A DNA stretch of 9,955 bases from Pseudomonadota bacterium (GTDB taxonomy: Bacteria > Pseudomonadota > Gammaproteobacteria > Burkholderiales > Thiobacillaceae), in assembly GCA_030836725.1 (NCBI GenBank), contig JAUPLV010000078.1:1-9955 (forward strand), given 5' to 3'. Position 1 is the first letter of the stretch; each line of letters begins with the position of its first letter. Positions 1-7,379 of the stretch are shown piece after piece. The translations under genes were made by a program, and so were the position numbers. The notes beneath the pieces were generated by a model. That model was not told where the DNA came from and did not search any database. It saw nothing but the letters and a program-made list of their open reading frames with translations.

Positions 1-1334
1 ATGCCGATCAGCGCGCCAGTGATCTGGTCCATCGACTTCCTGGTCGCTTCCTTCGGCGACAGACCTTCCTCGCTCATGATGCGCTCGACGTTTTCCACCA
101 CCACGATGGCGTCGTCGACCAGCAGGCCAATGGCCAGCACCAGGCCGAACATGGTCAGCGTGTTGATCGAGAAGCCGAACGCGGCCATCACGCCGAAGGT
201 GCCGAGCAGCACCACCGGCACCGCGATGGTCGGGATCAGGGTGGCGCGGAAATTCTGCAGGAACAGGTACATCACCAGGAACACCAGGATGACCGCCTCG
301 ACCAGCGTCTGCACCACGTTCATGATGGAAATCCTGACGAAGGGCGTGGTGTCGAAAGGCACCACAGTCTCGACGCCGGCGGGGAAGTAGGGCTTCATTT
401 CCTCGATTTTGGCGCGCACCGCTTCCGCGGTTTCCAGCGCGTTGGCGCCGGCGGCGAGCTTGATGCCGATACCGGCAGCGGGCTGGCCGTTGAAGCGGCC
501 GACGATGCCGTAGTTCTCGGCGCCGATTTCGACCCGCGCGACATCCTTCAGCCGCACTTCGCCGCCCTGTGCCGAACTGCGCAGCAGGATCTGCTCGAAT
601 TCCTCCACCGTCTGCATCCGGCTCTGCGCCGTGATCGACGCGGTGAAGCCCTGTCCCGGCACCGCCGGCGTGCCGCCGAGCTGGCCGGCCGAGATCTGGT
701 TGTTCTGCGCCAGCACCGCCGCCTGAACGTCGGCCGGCGTCAGCCGGTATTGATTCAGCTTGGCCGGATCGAGCCAGATGCGCATGGCGTACTGGGCGCC
801 GAACACCTGCACCTCGCCGACGCCGGTGACGCGCGACATCGGTTCCTGCACCGTGGAATTGATGAAGTCGGACAAATCGACCCGGCTCATGCTGCCGTCT
901 TTCGAGACGAAGCCGACGATCAGCAGGAAGTTGCGCGTCGACTTCACCACCTGCACGCCCTGCTGCTGCACTGCCAGCGGCAGCAGCGGCAGCGCGAGTT
1001 GCAGCTTGTTCTGCGTCTGCACCTGGGCAATGTCGGGGTCGGTGCCGGCGTCGAAGGTCAGCGTCACCGTGGCGCGGCCGTAGGAATCGGACTGTGAGCT
1101 CATGTAGAGCAGGTTGTCGAGCCCGGTCAGCTTCTGCTCGATCACCTGGGTGACGGAGTCCTCCACCGTCTTCGCCGAGGCGCCGGGATAGCTGGCGTTG
1201 ATGGCGATGGTGGGCGGCGCGATGGCCGGATACTGCGACACCGGCAGCGCCAGGATGGACAACACGCCAGCGAGCATGATGACGATGGCGATGACCCACG
1301 CGAAGATGGGGCGGTCGATGAAAAAGCGGGCCAT
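1..1334 (-). CDS. RND multidrug efflux pump, inner-membrane subunit (HAE1/AcrB-MexB type), N-terminal part
   Basis: This is the proton-driven transporter subunit of a tripartite drug efflux pump. It takes substrates from the periplasm and inner membrane and passes them to an outer-membrane channel. Reading the minus strand from the ATG at 1334 gives an open frame of 444 codons running off the left edge, so the C-terminal half is missing. The protein opens with the typical MARFFIDRPIFAWVIAI (first membrane helix). The porter domain follows, with GQLGGTP near residue 220, and then TM2 and TM3 (LVFLVMYLFLQNFRATL). In TM4, GLLVDDAIVVVENVER holds the proton-relay aspartates exactly at residues 407 and 408, the AcrB numbering. 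The frame aligns with AcrB from memory almost without gaps. It starts 11 nt after the adaptor stop, with GAGG overlapping that stop as a likely ribosome binding site. The family is certain; the substrate cannot be told. Confidence 0.96.
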   Translation of the reverse strand, partial: MARFFIDRPIFAWVIAIVIMLAGVLSILALPVSQYPAIAPPTIAINASYPGASAKTVEDSVTQVIEQKLTGLDNLLYMSSQSDSYGRATVTLTFDAGTDPDIAQVQTQNKLQLALPLLPLAVQQQGVQVVKSTRNFLLIVGFVSKDGSMSRVDLSDFINSTVQEPMSRVTGVGEVQVFGAQYAMRIWLDPAKLNQYRLTPADVQAAVLAQNNQISAGQLGGTPAVPGQGFTASITAQSRMQTVEEFEQILLRSSAQGGEVRLKDVARVEIGAENYGIVGRFNGQPAAGIGIKLAAGANALETAEAVRAKIEEMKPYFPAGVETVVPFDTTPFVRISIMNVVQTLVEAVILVFLVMYLFLQNFRATLIPTIAVPVVLLGTFGVMAAFGFSINTLTMFGLVLAIGLLVDDAIVVVENVERIMSEEGLSPKEATRKSMDQITGALIG

Positions 1335-1345
1335 GGCGGACTACC

Positions 1346-2548
1346 TCACTTCGCCGATGCGGGTGCGGCAGCCGGCGCTGCGGGCGCGGCGGCAGCGCCG
1401 GCCTCCTGCGCCTGCACCGGGCTGCCCGGCCGCGCTTTCTGCAGGCCTTCGACAATGACGCGGTCGCCGGGGACGAGCCCTTCGGTCACCACCCATTTGT
1501 CGCCGATCGACTGCCCGGTCTTGATGATGCGCGGCTCGACCATGTTTCCGGCATTCACCACCATCGCCTGCCCCTCGCCGCGCGGCGTGCGGCTCACCGC
1601 TGCGTGCGGCAGCAGGATGGCATTGCCCTGCGTGCCCTGGGTCAGGCGCGCGCGCACGTACATGCCGGGCAACAGCTCGCCCCTGGGGTTGGGGAACACC
1701 GCGCGCAACGTGACGCTGCCGGTGCCTTCATCGACCGTCACTTCGGAGAACGCCAGCTTGCCCTCGGACCCGTAGAGGCTGCCGTCTTCCAGCACCAGCT
1801 GCACCGGCACGGCATTGCCGGCGGCGCGCTGCAGCCGGCCGGATTCGAGGTCACGCCGCATGCGCAGCAACTCGGCGCTGGACTGCGTCAGGTCGACATA
1901 GATCGGGTCGAGCTTCTGCACCGTAGCGAGCGCCTCGGCCTGGTTTGCGGTGACCAGCGCCCCCGCGGTCACAGCCGAGCGACCGATGCGGCCCGTGATC
2001 GGCGAGGTGACACGGGTGAACCCGAGGTCGATGTTCGCCTTGTCGAGCGCGGCCCTGGCGGATCCGACGTCGGCCTGCGCCTGCTTCAACGCGGCGACGG
2101 CTTCGTCGTTGTCCTGCCGACTCACCGCCTCGATCTTCACCAGTTCAGCGTAGCGCTCGGCCTTGAGCCGCGCCGCCTCGACGTTCGCCTCGGCGCGCGC
2201 CAGATTGGCGTGCGCACTGTCAGAAGCCGCCCGATAGGTGGCGGGGGCGATCTGGTACAGCACCTGGCCGGCCTTGACCTCGCTGCCTTCCTTGAACAGG
2301 CGTTCTTTGACGATACCGGTCACCTGCGGCCGTAGTTCGGCGATCAGATAGGGCGAGGTGCGTCCGGGCAGTTCGGTCGCCACCGGCACCGACTCCGCCT
2401 TGAGCGTCAGCACGGTGACGGCCGGCGCGCCCGGTCCGCCGACACCCGGCCCGGGCGGTTGGTCTTTCCCGCCGCAGGCGGTGATAAGGAGAGCGCCCGC
2501 CAAGGCGAGGCCCAGCGGCATGAACGGCAGGTTGCGGCAAGTCAGCAT
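1346..2548 (-). CDS. RND efflux periplasmic adaptor lipoprotein (AcrA/MexA family)
   Basis: This is the membrane fusion subunit that links the RND pump downstream to an outer-membrane channel. I chose the ATG at 2548, which gives 400 residues: AAAAGG lies 8 nt upstream, and the product begins with a proper lipoprotein signal ending in lipobox ITAC, with Cys25 as the acylated residue. The in-frame ATG at 2587 would put 13 residues before the signal and sits in the loop of a hairpin. The domains run in AcrA order: a first half-lipoyl motif (ELRPQVTGIV, 71-80), an alpha-helical hairpin at about 104-178, a second half-lipoyl motif (TSPITGRIGR, 181-190), then beta-barrel and membrane-proximal regions. 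The last 20 or so residues are an Ala/Pro-rich tail, common in such proteins and probably disordered. It is the first gene of the RND operon and is transcribed divergently from the TetR gene. Confidence 0.95.
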   Translation of the reverse strand: MLTCRNLPFMPLGLALAGALLITACGGKDQPPGPGVGGPGAPAVTVLTLKAESVPVATELPGRTSPYLIAELRPQVTGIVKERLFKEGSEVKAGQVLYQIAPATYRAASDSAHANLARAEANVEAARLKAERYAELVKIEAVSRQDNDEAVAALKQAQADVGSARAALDKANIDLGFTRVTSPITGRIGRSAVTAGALVTANQAEALATVQKLDPIYVDLTQSSAELLRMRRDLESGRLQRAAGNAVPVQLVLEDGSLYGSEGKLAFSEVTVDEGTGSVTLRAVFPNPRGELLPGMYVRARLTQGTQGNAILLPHAAVSRTPRGEGQAMVVNAGNMVEPRIIKTGQSIGDKWVVTEGLVPGDRVIVEGLQKARPGSPVQAQEAGAAAAPAAPAAAPASAK

Positions 2549-2563
2549 GGTTGACCTTTTGAA

Positions 2564-2607
2564 ATGGCACGGCCAGCAACCCGACATGGGTTGCTGGCCA
2601 CTGCCAT
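2564..2607 (-). promoter_or_regulatory. Long near-perfect inverted repeat in the adaptor leader
   Basis: GGCCAGCAACCC (2571-2582) and its exact reverse complement (2588-2599) flank a 5-nt loop. A further 6-bp pair, ATGGCA (2564-2569) with TGCCAT (2602-2607), extends the stem past a small unpaired bulge. The structure lies between the probable promoter and the ribosome binding site of the adaptor gene, ending about 15 nt before its ATG at 2548. It has no T-run after it on the minus strand, so it does not look like an intrinsic terminator. It could be a DNA operator for a dimeric repressor or an mRNA hairpin acting on stability or translation. The repeat is seen directly; the role is inference. 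Confidence 0.6.
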
Positions 2608-2619
2608 GAATATAGAACC

Positions 2620-2640
2620 GTTCGATAAGCGGAATCGAAC
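2620..2640. promoter_or_regulatory. 21-bp palindrome, candidate TetR operator
   Basis: GTTCGAT (2620-2626) and ATCGAAC (2634-2640) are perfect inverted copies separated by 7 bp. The size and symmetry suit the operator of a TetR-family dimer, and the site lies between the divergent adaptor and tetR genes. The same heptamer, as GTTCRAY, recurs at 2659-2665 and 2709-2715. That this is the operator is inferred from position and symmetry. Confidence 0.45.
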
Positions 2641-2662
2641 ATCCAAACTAGAATGAATGTTC

Positions 2663-2691
2663 AATCTACATTATAATTTATTCAATTGCAA
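2663..2691 (-). promoter_or_regulatory. Possible promoter of the RND operon
   Basis: On the minus strand TTGCAA (2691-2686) and TAGATT (2668-2663) are 17 nt apart, each matching four of six consensus bases of a sigma-70 -35 and -10. The overlapping ATTATAAT (2670-2677) gives a perfect TATAAT on both strands but has no good -35 at normal spacing. The area is an AT-rich island in GC-rich DNA, so a promoter here is likely, but the exact hexamers are uncertain. Confidence 0.35.
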
Positions 2692-2746
2692 GATTGGCCC
2701 ACTGCAATGTTCGACATTCGCTTGGGCACCCAGACCGGAGGTACAC

Positions 2747-3364
2747 ATGTCAGCCGCCATCAAACCAAACACGGAAGCGCCGCGTGCCGAAGCACGCCGC
2801 ACACAAATTCGCGCCGCCGCGGAGCACTGCTTCCGCCAGCACGGCTTCCACGGCACCAGCATCGCGCAGATCTCGAAAGCGGCGGGCATGAGCACCGGCC
2901 ACATCTATCATTACTTCGAGAACAAGGAAGCGATCATCGCCGACATCGTTGCCCAGGATCTGGATCGCCTGCTGACCTTGACCGCCGAACTGCGCTCGGC
3001 GAGCGACGTCAAGTCCGCGATGGTCGAGCGTGCCGTCGAGGGCGTGCAGGACAATCTCGACCCCGGCAAGGCGGGACTGCAACTGGAAATCGTCGCCGAG
3101 GCCGCCCGCAATCCCCGCGTCGCCGACATCGTGCGCACCGCCGACCGGCAATGCCGGAACAGCCTGAAGGAAACCCTCCGGACGCTGCGCCAGGCTGCTG
3201 GACACCAGGACAGCGAGACGACCCTCGCGGGCATGACCGAAGCGCTGGCTGCGATGTTCGAAGGCCTGAAGATCCGCAGCATCCGCAATCCTGATCTCGA
3301 CCAGAACGCCGTGGTACAGACATTTCGGCGCATGATTCACAACCTGCTCACGCAACCGGCGTAG
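2747..3364 (+). CDS. TetR/AcrR-family transcriptional regulator
   Basis: This is a probable repressor of the divergent RND operon, and perhaps of the ABC operon downstream. I chose the ATG at 2747 (205 residues) because GGAGG ends 5 nt before it. An earlier in-frame ATG at 2657 would add 30 residues coming from the promoter region. The N-terminal DNA-binding domain is clear: helix 1 around residues 15-32, then a helix-turn-helix at about 37-57 (TSIAQISKAAGMSTGHIYHYF), followed by the family's usual ENKEAI. The remaining 140 or so residues form an alpha-helical ligand and dimer domain that does not reveal a ligand. The length is typical of the family. Position next to an efflux operon in divergent orientation is the arrangement of acrR/acrAB and many similar pairs. 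The family is certain; the targets are inferred. Confidence 0.93.
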   Translation: MSAAIKPNTEAPRAEARRTQIRAAAEHCFRQHGFHGTSIAQISKAAGMSTGHIYHYFENKEAIIADIVAQDLDRLLTLTAELRSASDVKSAMVERAVEGVQDNLDPGKAGLQLEIVAEAARNPRVADIVRTADRQCRNSLKETLRTLRQAAGHQDSETTLAGMTEALAAMFEGLKIRSIRNPDLDQNAVVQTFRRMIHNLLTQPA

Positions 3365-3451
3365 GGGACGCTTGCCCTCGTCTCTGACCGATGCAGGCAG
3401 CCCACCCGGGGGAACAACCGGCGTCACTGCGAGGACACCCTCTGCGAACAA

Positions 3452-3480
3452 GGCGTGGCCCCGGTAGTTGGGGCGTAGCC
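3452..3480 (+). repeat. Imperfect hairpin and direct repeat between tetR and the ABC operon
   Basis: GGC-gtg-GCCCC (3452-3462) can pair with GGGGC-gta-GCC (3470-3480) around a 7-nt loop, leaving a 3x3 internal loop. The same stretch also contains a near direct repeat, GGCGTGGCC (3452-3460) and GGCGTAGCC (3472-3480), spaced 20 bp apart. No T-run follows on the plus strand, so it is a poor intrinsic terminator. It lies about 70 bp before the HlyD-type gene and could be a leader structure or a protein-binding site; the function is unknown. Confidence 0.35.
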
Positions 3481-3547
3481 ATTGGGGAAAAACGAACCCA
3501 GAATGAGCTAAAGTTGTCCTTACACACAAACCCCGCTAAAGACAACG

Positions 3548-4621
3548 ATGACCCCACCACAGAAAAAATGGTTGATCCGATCGGCAGCGGTTCTGGTTTT
3601 CGGCGCCATAGCGCTGATCGCCTGGCAACGCTACGAATCCAAAGGAGGCGAAGCCGGGCCGATCAGCGGAAACGGCCGCATCGAGGCAGTCGAGATCGAC
3701 ATCGCAGCAAGGACGGCCGGACGGGTGAAAGAAATTCACGTGCGCGAGGGCGAGTTCGTCAAGGCCGGCCAGGTGATCGCGCTGATAGACACCGCCGTCC
3801 TCGACGCCCAGCGCCGCGAGGCCGAGGCGCAGCTGCAGCAGGCTTTGAGCGCGGTGATCACCGCGAACAGCCAGATCGCCCAGCGCGAGAGCGACCGCGC
3901 GGCCGCGCAGGCCGTGCTGGCGCAGCGCGAGGTCGAGCTCAGGACCGCCCGCTCGCATCTCGGGCGCTCGATCGCGCTCGCCGACAAGGGCTTCCTCTCG
4001 CCCCAGGCTGTCGACGACGAGCGTTCGCAGGTCGAGCGCGCGGACGCGGCGGTGAAGGCCGCGCGCGCCCAGGTCGCCGCCGCGGCGTCGGCGATCGCCA
4101 GCGCCCGCTCGCAGGTCGCGGGCGCCGAGTCGTCGGCGGCCGCCGCCCGGGCCGGCCTCGAACGCACCCAGGCCGACATCGACGACTCGGCGCTGAAGGC
4201 GCCGCGCGACGGCCGCGTGCAGTTCATCGTCGCCAGGCCAGGCGAGGTGGTCGGCGCCGGCGGGCGCGTGCTGAACATGCTCGATCTCTCCGACGTCTAC
4301 ATGACCTTCTTCCTGCCGACCGCCGTGGCAGGCCGCGTGGCGATCGGCAGCGAGGCGCGCATCGTGGTCGACGCGGCGCCCGGGTACGTGATCCCCGCGA
4401 GCATCTCGTTCGTCGCCGACGTCGCGCAGTTCACCCCCAAGACGGTGGAGACCGCGGACGAGCGCGAGAAGCTCATGTTCCGCGTGCGTGCGCAGATCCC
4501 GCCCGACCTGCTGCGCAAATACATCCTCAGGGTGAAAACCGGCCTGCCCGGCGTCGCCTACGTCCGGCTCGATCCGGCGGCGCCCTGGCCTGCCCACCTG
4601 CAGGTGAAGCTGCCGCAATGA
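3548..4621 (+). CDS. yhiI: HlyD-family membrane fusion protein of an ABC exporter (YhiI-like)
   Basis: This periplasmic adaptor is anchored by one N-terminal membrane helix (about residues 9-26) and pairs with the ABC proteins encoded next. It has 357 residues, close to E. coli YhiI (355 from memory). A half-lipoyl segment (IEAVEIDIAARTAGRV, 45-60, with VREGEFVKAGQ after it) leads into a long, very Ala-rich coiled-coil hairpin at about 85-213. The second half-lipoyl motif (ALKAPRDGRV) lies at 215-224, followed by a beta-barrel region to the C-terminus. There is no lipobox, unlike the RND adaptor upstream. The Shine-Dalgarno is weak (AAAGA before the ATG). Its TGA overlaps the ATG of the next gene as ATGA, pointing to translational coupling. 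The symbol is given by operon homology; the closely related YbhG/EmrA groups are alternatives. Confidence 0.88.
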   Translation: MTPPQKKWLIRSAAVLVFGAIALIAWQRYESKGGEAGPISGNGRIEAVEIDIAARTAGRVKEIHVREGEFVKAGQVIALIDTAVLDAQRREAEAQLQQALSAVITANSQIAQRESDRAAAQAVLAQREVELRTARSHLGRSIALADKGFLSPQAVDDERSQVERADAAVKAARAQVAAAASAIASARSQVAGAESSAAAARAGLERTQADIDDSALKAPRDGRVQFIVARPGEVVGAGGRVLNMLDLSDVYMTFFLPTAVAGRVAIGSEARIVVDAAPGYVIPASISFVADVAQFTPKTVETADEREKLMFRVRAQIPPDLLRKYILRVKTGLPGVAYVRLDPAAPWPAHLQVKLPQ

Positions 4622-7377
4622 GCCTTGCCGGCGCCGGCACGCCGCCACCCGTCGGCCGGCTACGGCAGGTGAGCCTGCGCTACGGCAAGGCCGTGGCGCT
4701 CGACGGCGTCGACCTCGACCTGCCGGCCGGCGTCATGGTCGGCGTGATCGGCCCGGACGGCGTCGGCAAGTCCAGCCTGTTCGCCCTAGTGTCAGGAGCC
4801 CGCGCGATCCAGGACGGGCGCATCGAGGTGCTCGGCGGCGACATGGCCGACGCCGGGCACCGCCGCGCCGTGTGCCCGCGCATCGCCTACATGCCGCAGG
4901 GCCTCGGCAAAAACCTCTATCCGACCCTGTCGGTCTTCGAGAACGTCGATTTCTTCGGCCGCCTGTTCGGCCACGCCCGCCGCGCCCGCGAGGCGCGCAT
5001 CGCCGAGCTGCTCGACGCCACCGGCCTTGCCCCCTTCGCCGACCGCCCCGCCGGCAAGCTCTCCGGCGGCATGAAGCAGAAGCTCGGCCTGTGCTGCGCC
5101 CTCATCCACGATCCCGACCTGCTGATCCTCGACGAGCCGACCACCGGCGTCGATCCCCTGTCGCGGCGCCAGTTCTGGGAACTGATCGAGCGCATCCGCG
5201 CGGCACGGCCCGGCATGAGCGTGCTGGTCGCCACCGCCTACATGGAAGAAGCCGCGCGCTTCGACTGGCTGGTGGCCATGGACGCCGGACGCGTGCTCGC
5301 GACGGGCACGCCGGCCGAACTCCTGGCGCGCACCGCCACCGCCACCCTGGAAGAGGCCTTCGTCGCCCTCATGCCCGCCGCCGAACGGGCAGGTCACCAG
5401 CCCGTCGTGATCCAGCCCCGCGCAGCCGGCGAAGAGACGGAAGCGGCGATCGAGGCGCGCGACCTCACCATGCGCTTCGGCGGCTTCACCGCGGTCGACC
5501 ACGTCAGCTTCCACATCCGCCGCGGCGAGATCTTCGGTTTCCTCGGCTCCAACGGCTGCGGCAAGACCACCACCATGAAGATGCTCACCGGTCTGCTGCC
5601 CGCGAGCGAGGGCCAGGCGTGGCTGTTCGGCAAGCCGGTCGACCCGCACGACCTCGAGACGCGCCGCCGGGTAGGCTACATGAGCCAGTCGTTCTCGCTC
5701 TACGGCGAGCTCACCGTGCGGCAGAACCTGGTCATCCACGCACGGCTTTTTGGCATCCGCGAGGCGGACATCGCGGCAAGGGTCGAGGAGATGGCGCAGC
5801 GCTTCGACCTCGCGCAGGTCATGGACGCGCTGCCGCAGGCGCTGCCGCTCGGCGGGCGCCAGCGCCTGTCGCTCGCGGTCGCCATGATCCATCGGCCGGA
5901 GATGCTGATCCTCGACGAGCCGACCTCGGGGGTGGATCCGGTCGCACGCGATGCCTTCTGGCGCACCTTGATCGACCTGGCGCGCCGGGACAACGTCACG
6001 ATCTTCATCTCGACCCACTTCATGAACGAGGCCGAGCGCTGCGACCGCATCTCGCTCATGCACGCGGGCCAGGTGCTGGTGAGCGACACGCCCGCGGCCA
6101 TCGTGGCCGGCCGCGGGGCGCGCAACCTCGAGGAGGCCTTCATCGGCCATCTCGAGGAGGCCGTGGCCCGGCAGCAACCGCAGACGCGGGCGGCCAGCGC
6201 GCAGGCGTGGCAGCCCGTATCCGCCGAGGCCGCAGCGGAAACGGGGCGCGCTGGGGGCAGCCTGCGCCGCCTGGCGAGCTACACCCGGCGCGAGTCGCTG
6301 GAGCTGAGCCGCGACCCGATCCGGCTCGCGCTGGCCGCCCTGGGCAGCATTTTTCTCATGCTGGTGCTGGGCTACGGCATCAACATGGATGTCGAGGATC
6401 TCAGCTTCGCCGTGCTCGATCGCGACGGCAGCACGCTGAGCCGCGACTATGTGCTCAACCTTGCCGGCTCCCGCTACTTCATCGAGCGGCCGCCCATCCG
6501 CGACCATGCCGAGATGGACCGGCGCCTGCGTGCAGCGGAGCTCAACCTGGCGTTCGAGATCCCGCCCGGCTTCGGCCGCGACGTCGCGCGCGGCACCCCG
6601 GTGCAGATTGGTGTCTGGATCGACGGCGCCATGCCGGGGCGCGCCGAGACGGTGCGCACCTACGTGCAGGGCCTGCACCAGGGCTGGCTCCAGGCCAGGG
6701 CGCGCGAGGCCGAGAGTCCGCCGCCCCCCGCCTTTGCCGCCATCGAGACCCGCTTTCGCTACAACCCCGATATTGCGAGCCTGCCCGCCATGGTGCCGAC
6801 GGTGATCCCGCTGCTGCTGTTCCTGATACCGGCGATCCTCAGCACGCTGTCGGTGGTACGGGAGAAGGAGCTCGGCTCCATCGTCAACCTCTACGTCACC
6901 CCGATCGGTCGCCTGGAGTTCCTGCTCGGCAAGCAGATTCCCTATGTCGTGCTGGCGATGCTCAGCTTCCTGCTGCTGACGGGGCTCGCGGTCTTCGTCT
7001 TCGGTGTGCCGCTGAAAGGCAGCTTCCCGGCGCTGGCCCTCGCCGCCCTGCTCTACGTGATGGCCACCACGGCCTTCGGCCTGGTGGTGTCCGCCTTCGT
7101 GCGCAGCCAGGTCGCCGGCATCTTCGCCGCCGGCGTGCTGGGGATCCTGCCCGTCGTGCAGTTCTCGGGCCTGATCGAGCCCGTCTCCTCGCTGGCCGGA
7201 TTCGGCCGGATCGTCGGGGAGATCCATCCGGCCTCGCATTTCCTGACCATCACCCGCGGCACGTTCTCGAAAGGCCTCTCGTTCGCGGAGCTCAAGGCCT
7301 CCTACGTGCCCCTGGCGCTGGCCTTCCCCGTGCTCGCCGGCCTCGGCACGCTGCTCTTGAAAAAACAGGAACGCTAG
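4618..7377 (+). CDS. rbbA: RbbA-type ABC transporter: two ATPase domains fused to an ABC-2 permease
   Basis: This inner-membrane exporter subunit has 919 residues (E. coli RbbA about 911). NBD1: Walker A GPDGVGKS 45-52, Q-loop Q94, signature LSGGM 148-152, Walker B LLILDE 168-173. NBD2: Walker A GSNGCGKT 310-317, Q357, a degenerate signature LPLGG 409-413, Walker B MLILDE 429-434 and switch histidine H467. In NBD1 the switch histidine is replaced by Tyr208 (VATAYMEEA). The C-terminal part is an ABC-2 permease: one membrane helix at about 568-588, a periplasmic domain to about 720, then five more helices at about 723-746, 775-797, 801-827, 832-856 and 895-914. The start is fixed by the ATGA overlap with the HlyD-type gene. 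E. coli RbbA was first described as a ribosome-bound ATPase. The fused permease and the neighbours favour export here. The substrate is unknown. Confidence 0.93.
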   Translation: MSLAGAGTPPPVGRLRQVSLRYGKAVALDGVDLDLPAGVMVGVIGPDGVGKSSLFALVSGARAIQDGRIEVLGGDMADAGHRRAVCPRIAYMPQGLGKNLYPTLSVFENVDFFGRLFGHARRAREARIAELLDATGLAPFADRPAGKLSGGMKQKLGLCCALIHDPDLLILDEPTTGVDPLSRRQFWELIERIRAARPGMSVLVATAYMEEAARFDWLVAMDAGRVLATGTPAELLARTATATLEEAFVALMPAAERAGHQPVVIQPRAAGEETEAAIEARDLTMRFGGFTAVDHVSFHIRRGEIFGFLGSNGCGKTTTMKMLTGLLPASEGQAWLFGKPVDPHDLETRRRVGYMSQSFSLYGELTVRQNLVIHARLFGIREADIAARVEEMAQRFDLAQVMDALPQALPLGGRQRLSLAVAMIHRPEMLILDEPTSGVDPVARDAFWRTLIDLARRDNVTIFISTHFMNEAERCDRISLMHAGQVLVSDTPAAIVAGRGARNLEEAFIGHLEEAVARQQPQTRAASAQAWQPVSAEAAAETGRAGGSLRRLASYTRRESLELSRDPIRLALAALGSIFLMLVLGYGINMDVEDLSFAVLDRDGSTLSRDYVLNLAGSRYFIERPPIRDHAEMDRRLRAAELNLAFEIPPGFGRDVARGTPVQIGVWIDGAMPGRAETVRTYVQGLHQGWLQARAREAESPPPPAFAAIETRFRYNPDIASLPAMVPTVIPLLLFLIPAILSTLSVVREKELGSIVNLYVTPIGRLEFLLGKQIPYVVLAMLSFLLLTGLAVFVFGVPLKGSFPALALAALLYVMATTAFGLVVSAFVRSQVAGIFAAGVLGILPVVQFSGLIEPVSSLAGFGRIVGEIHPASHFLTITRGTFSKGLSFAELKASYVPLALAFPVLAGLGTLLLKKQER

Positions 7378-7379
7378 GC

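Noticed and set aside
1604..2335. A 243-codon plus-strand open frame opposite the adaptor gene
   Set aside because: It is the antisense shadow of an AcrA-family gene, with no motif of its own.
2549..2587. Earlier start of the adaptor gene at 2587
   Set aside because: It would place 13 residues before a well-formed lipoprotein signal and put the start codon in a hairpin loop. The ATG at 2548 has a ribosome binding site.
2657..2746. Earlier start of the TetR gene at 2657
   Set aside because: The added residues come from the AT-rich control region and have no family resemblance. GGAGG is correctly spaced for 2747 only.
4595..4606. Perfect 12-bp palindrome CACCTGCAGGTG near the rbbA start
   Set aside because: It is within the last codons of the HlyD-type gene (HLQVK) and a palindrome of this size in GC-rich coding DNA can arise by chance. 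It might mask the rbbA ribosome binding site, but nothing else supports that.
3391..4617. Upstream extension of the rbbA frame, giving a 1328-residue protein
   Set aside because: The extension overlaps the whole HlyD-type gene in another frame and reads as Arg-rich nonsense. The true start at 4618 forms an ATGA overlap and fits the family length.
4792..7239. An 815-codon open frame on the minus strand opposite rbbA
   Set aside because: It is a by-product of high GC third positions in the rbbA frame. Its translation is rich in Arg, Ala, Gly, Asp and His with no domain, while the plus-strand frame has complete ABC motifs.
4872..7379. Upstream extension of the yhhJ frame, giving a 1223-residue protein
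   Set aside because: It lies inside rbbA in another frame, with low-complexity Arg/Pro/His-rich translation. The start at 7380 matches the family and has an AGGA site.
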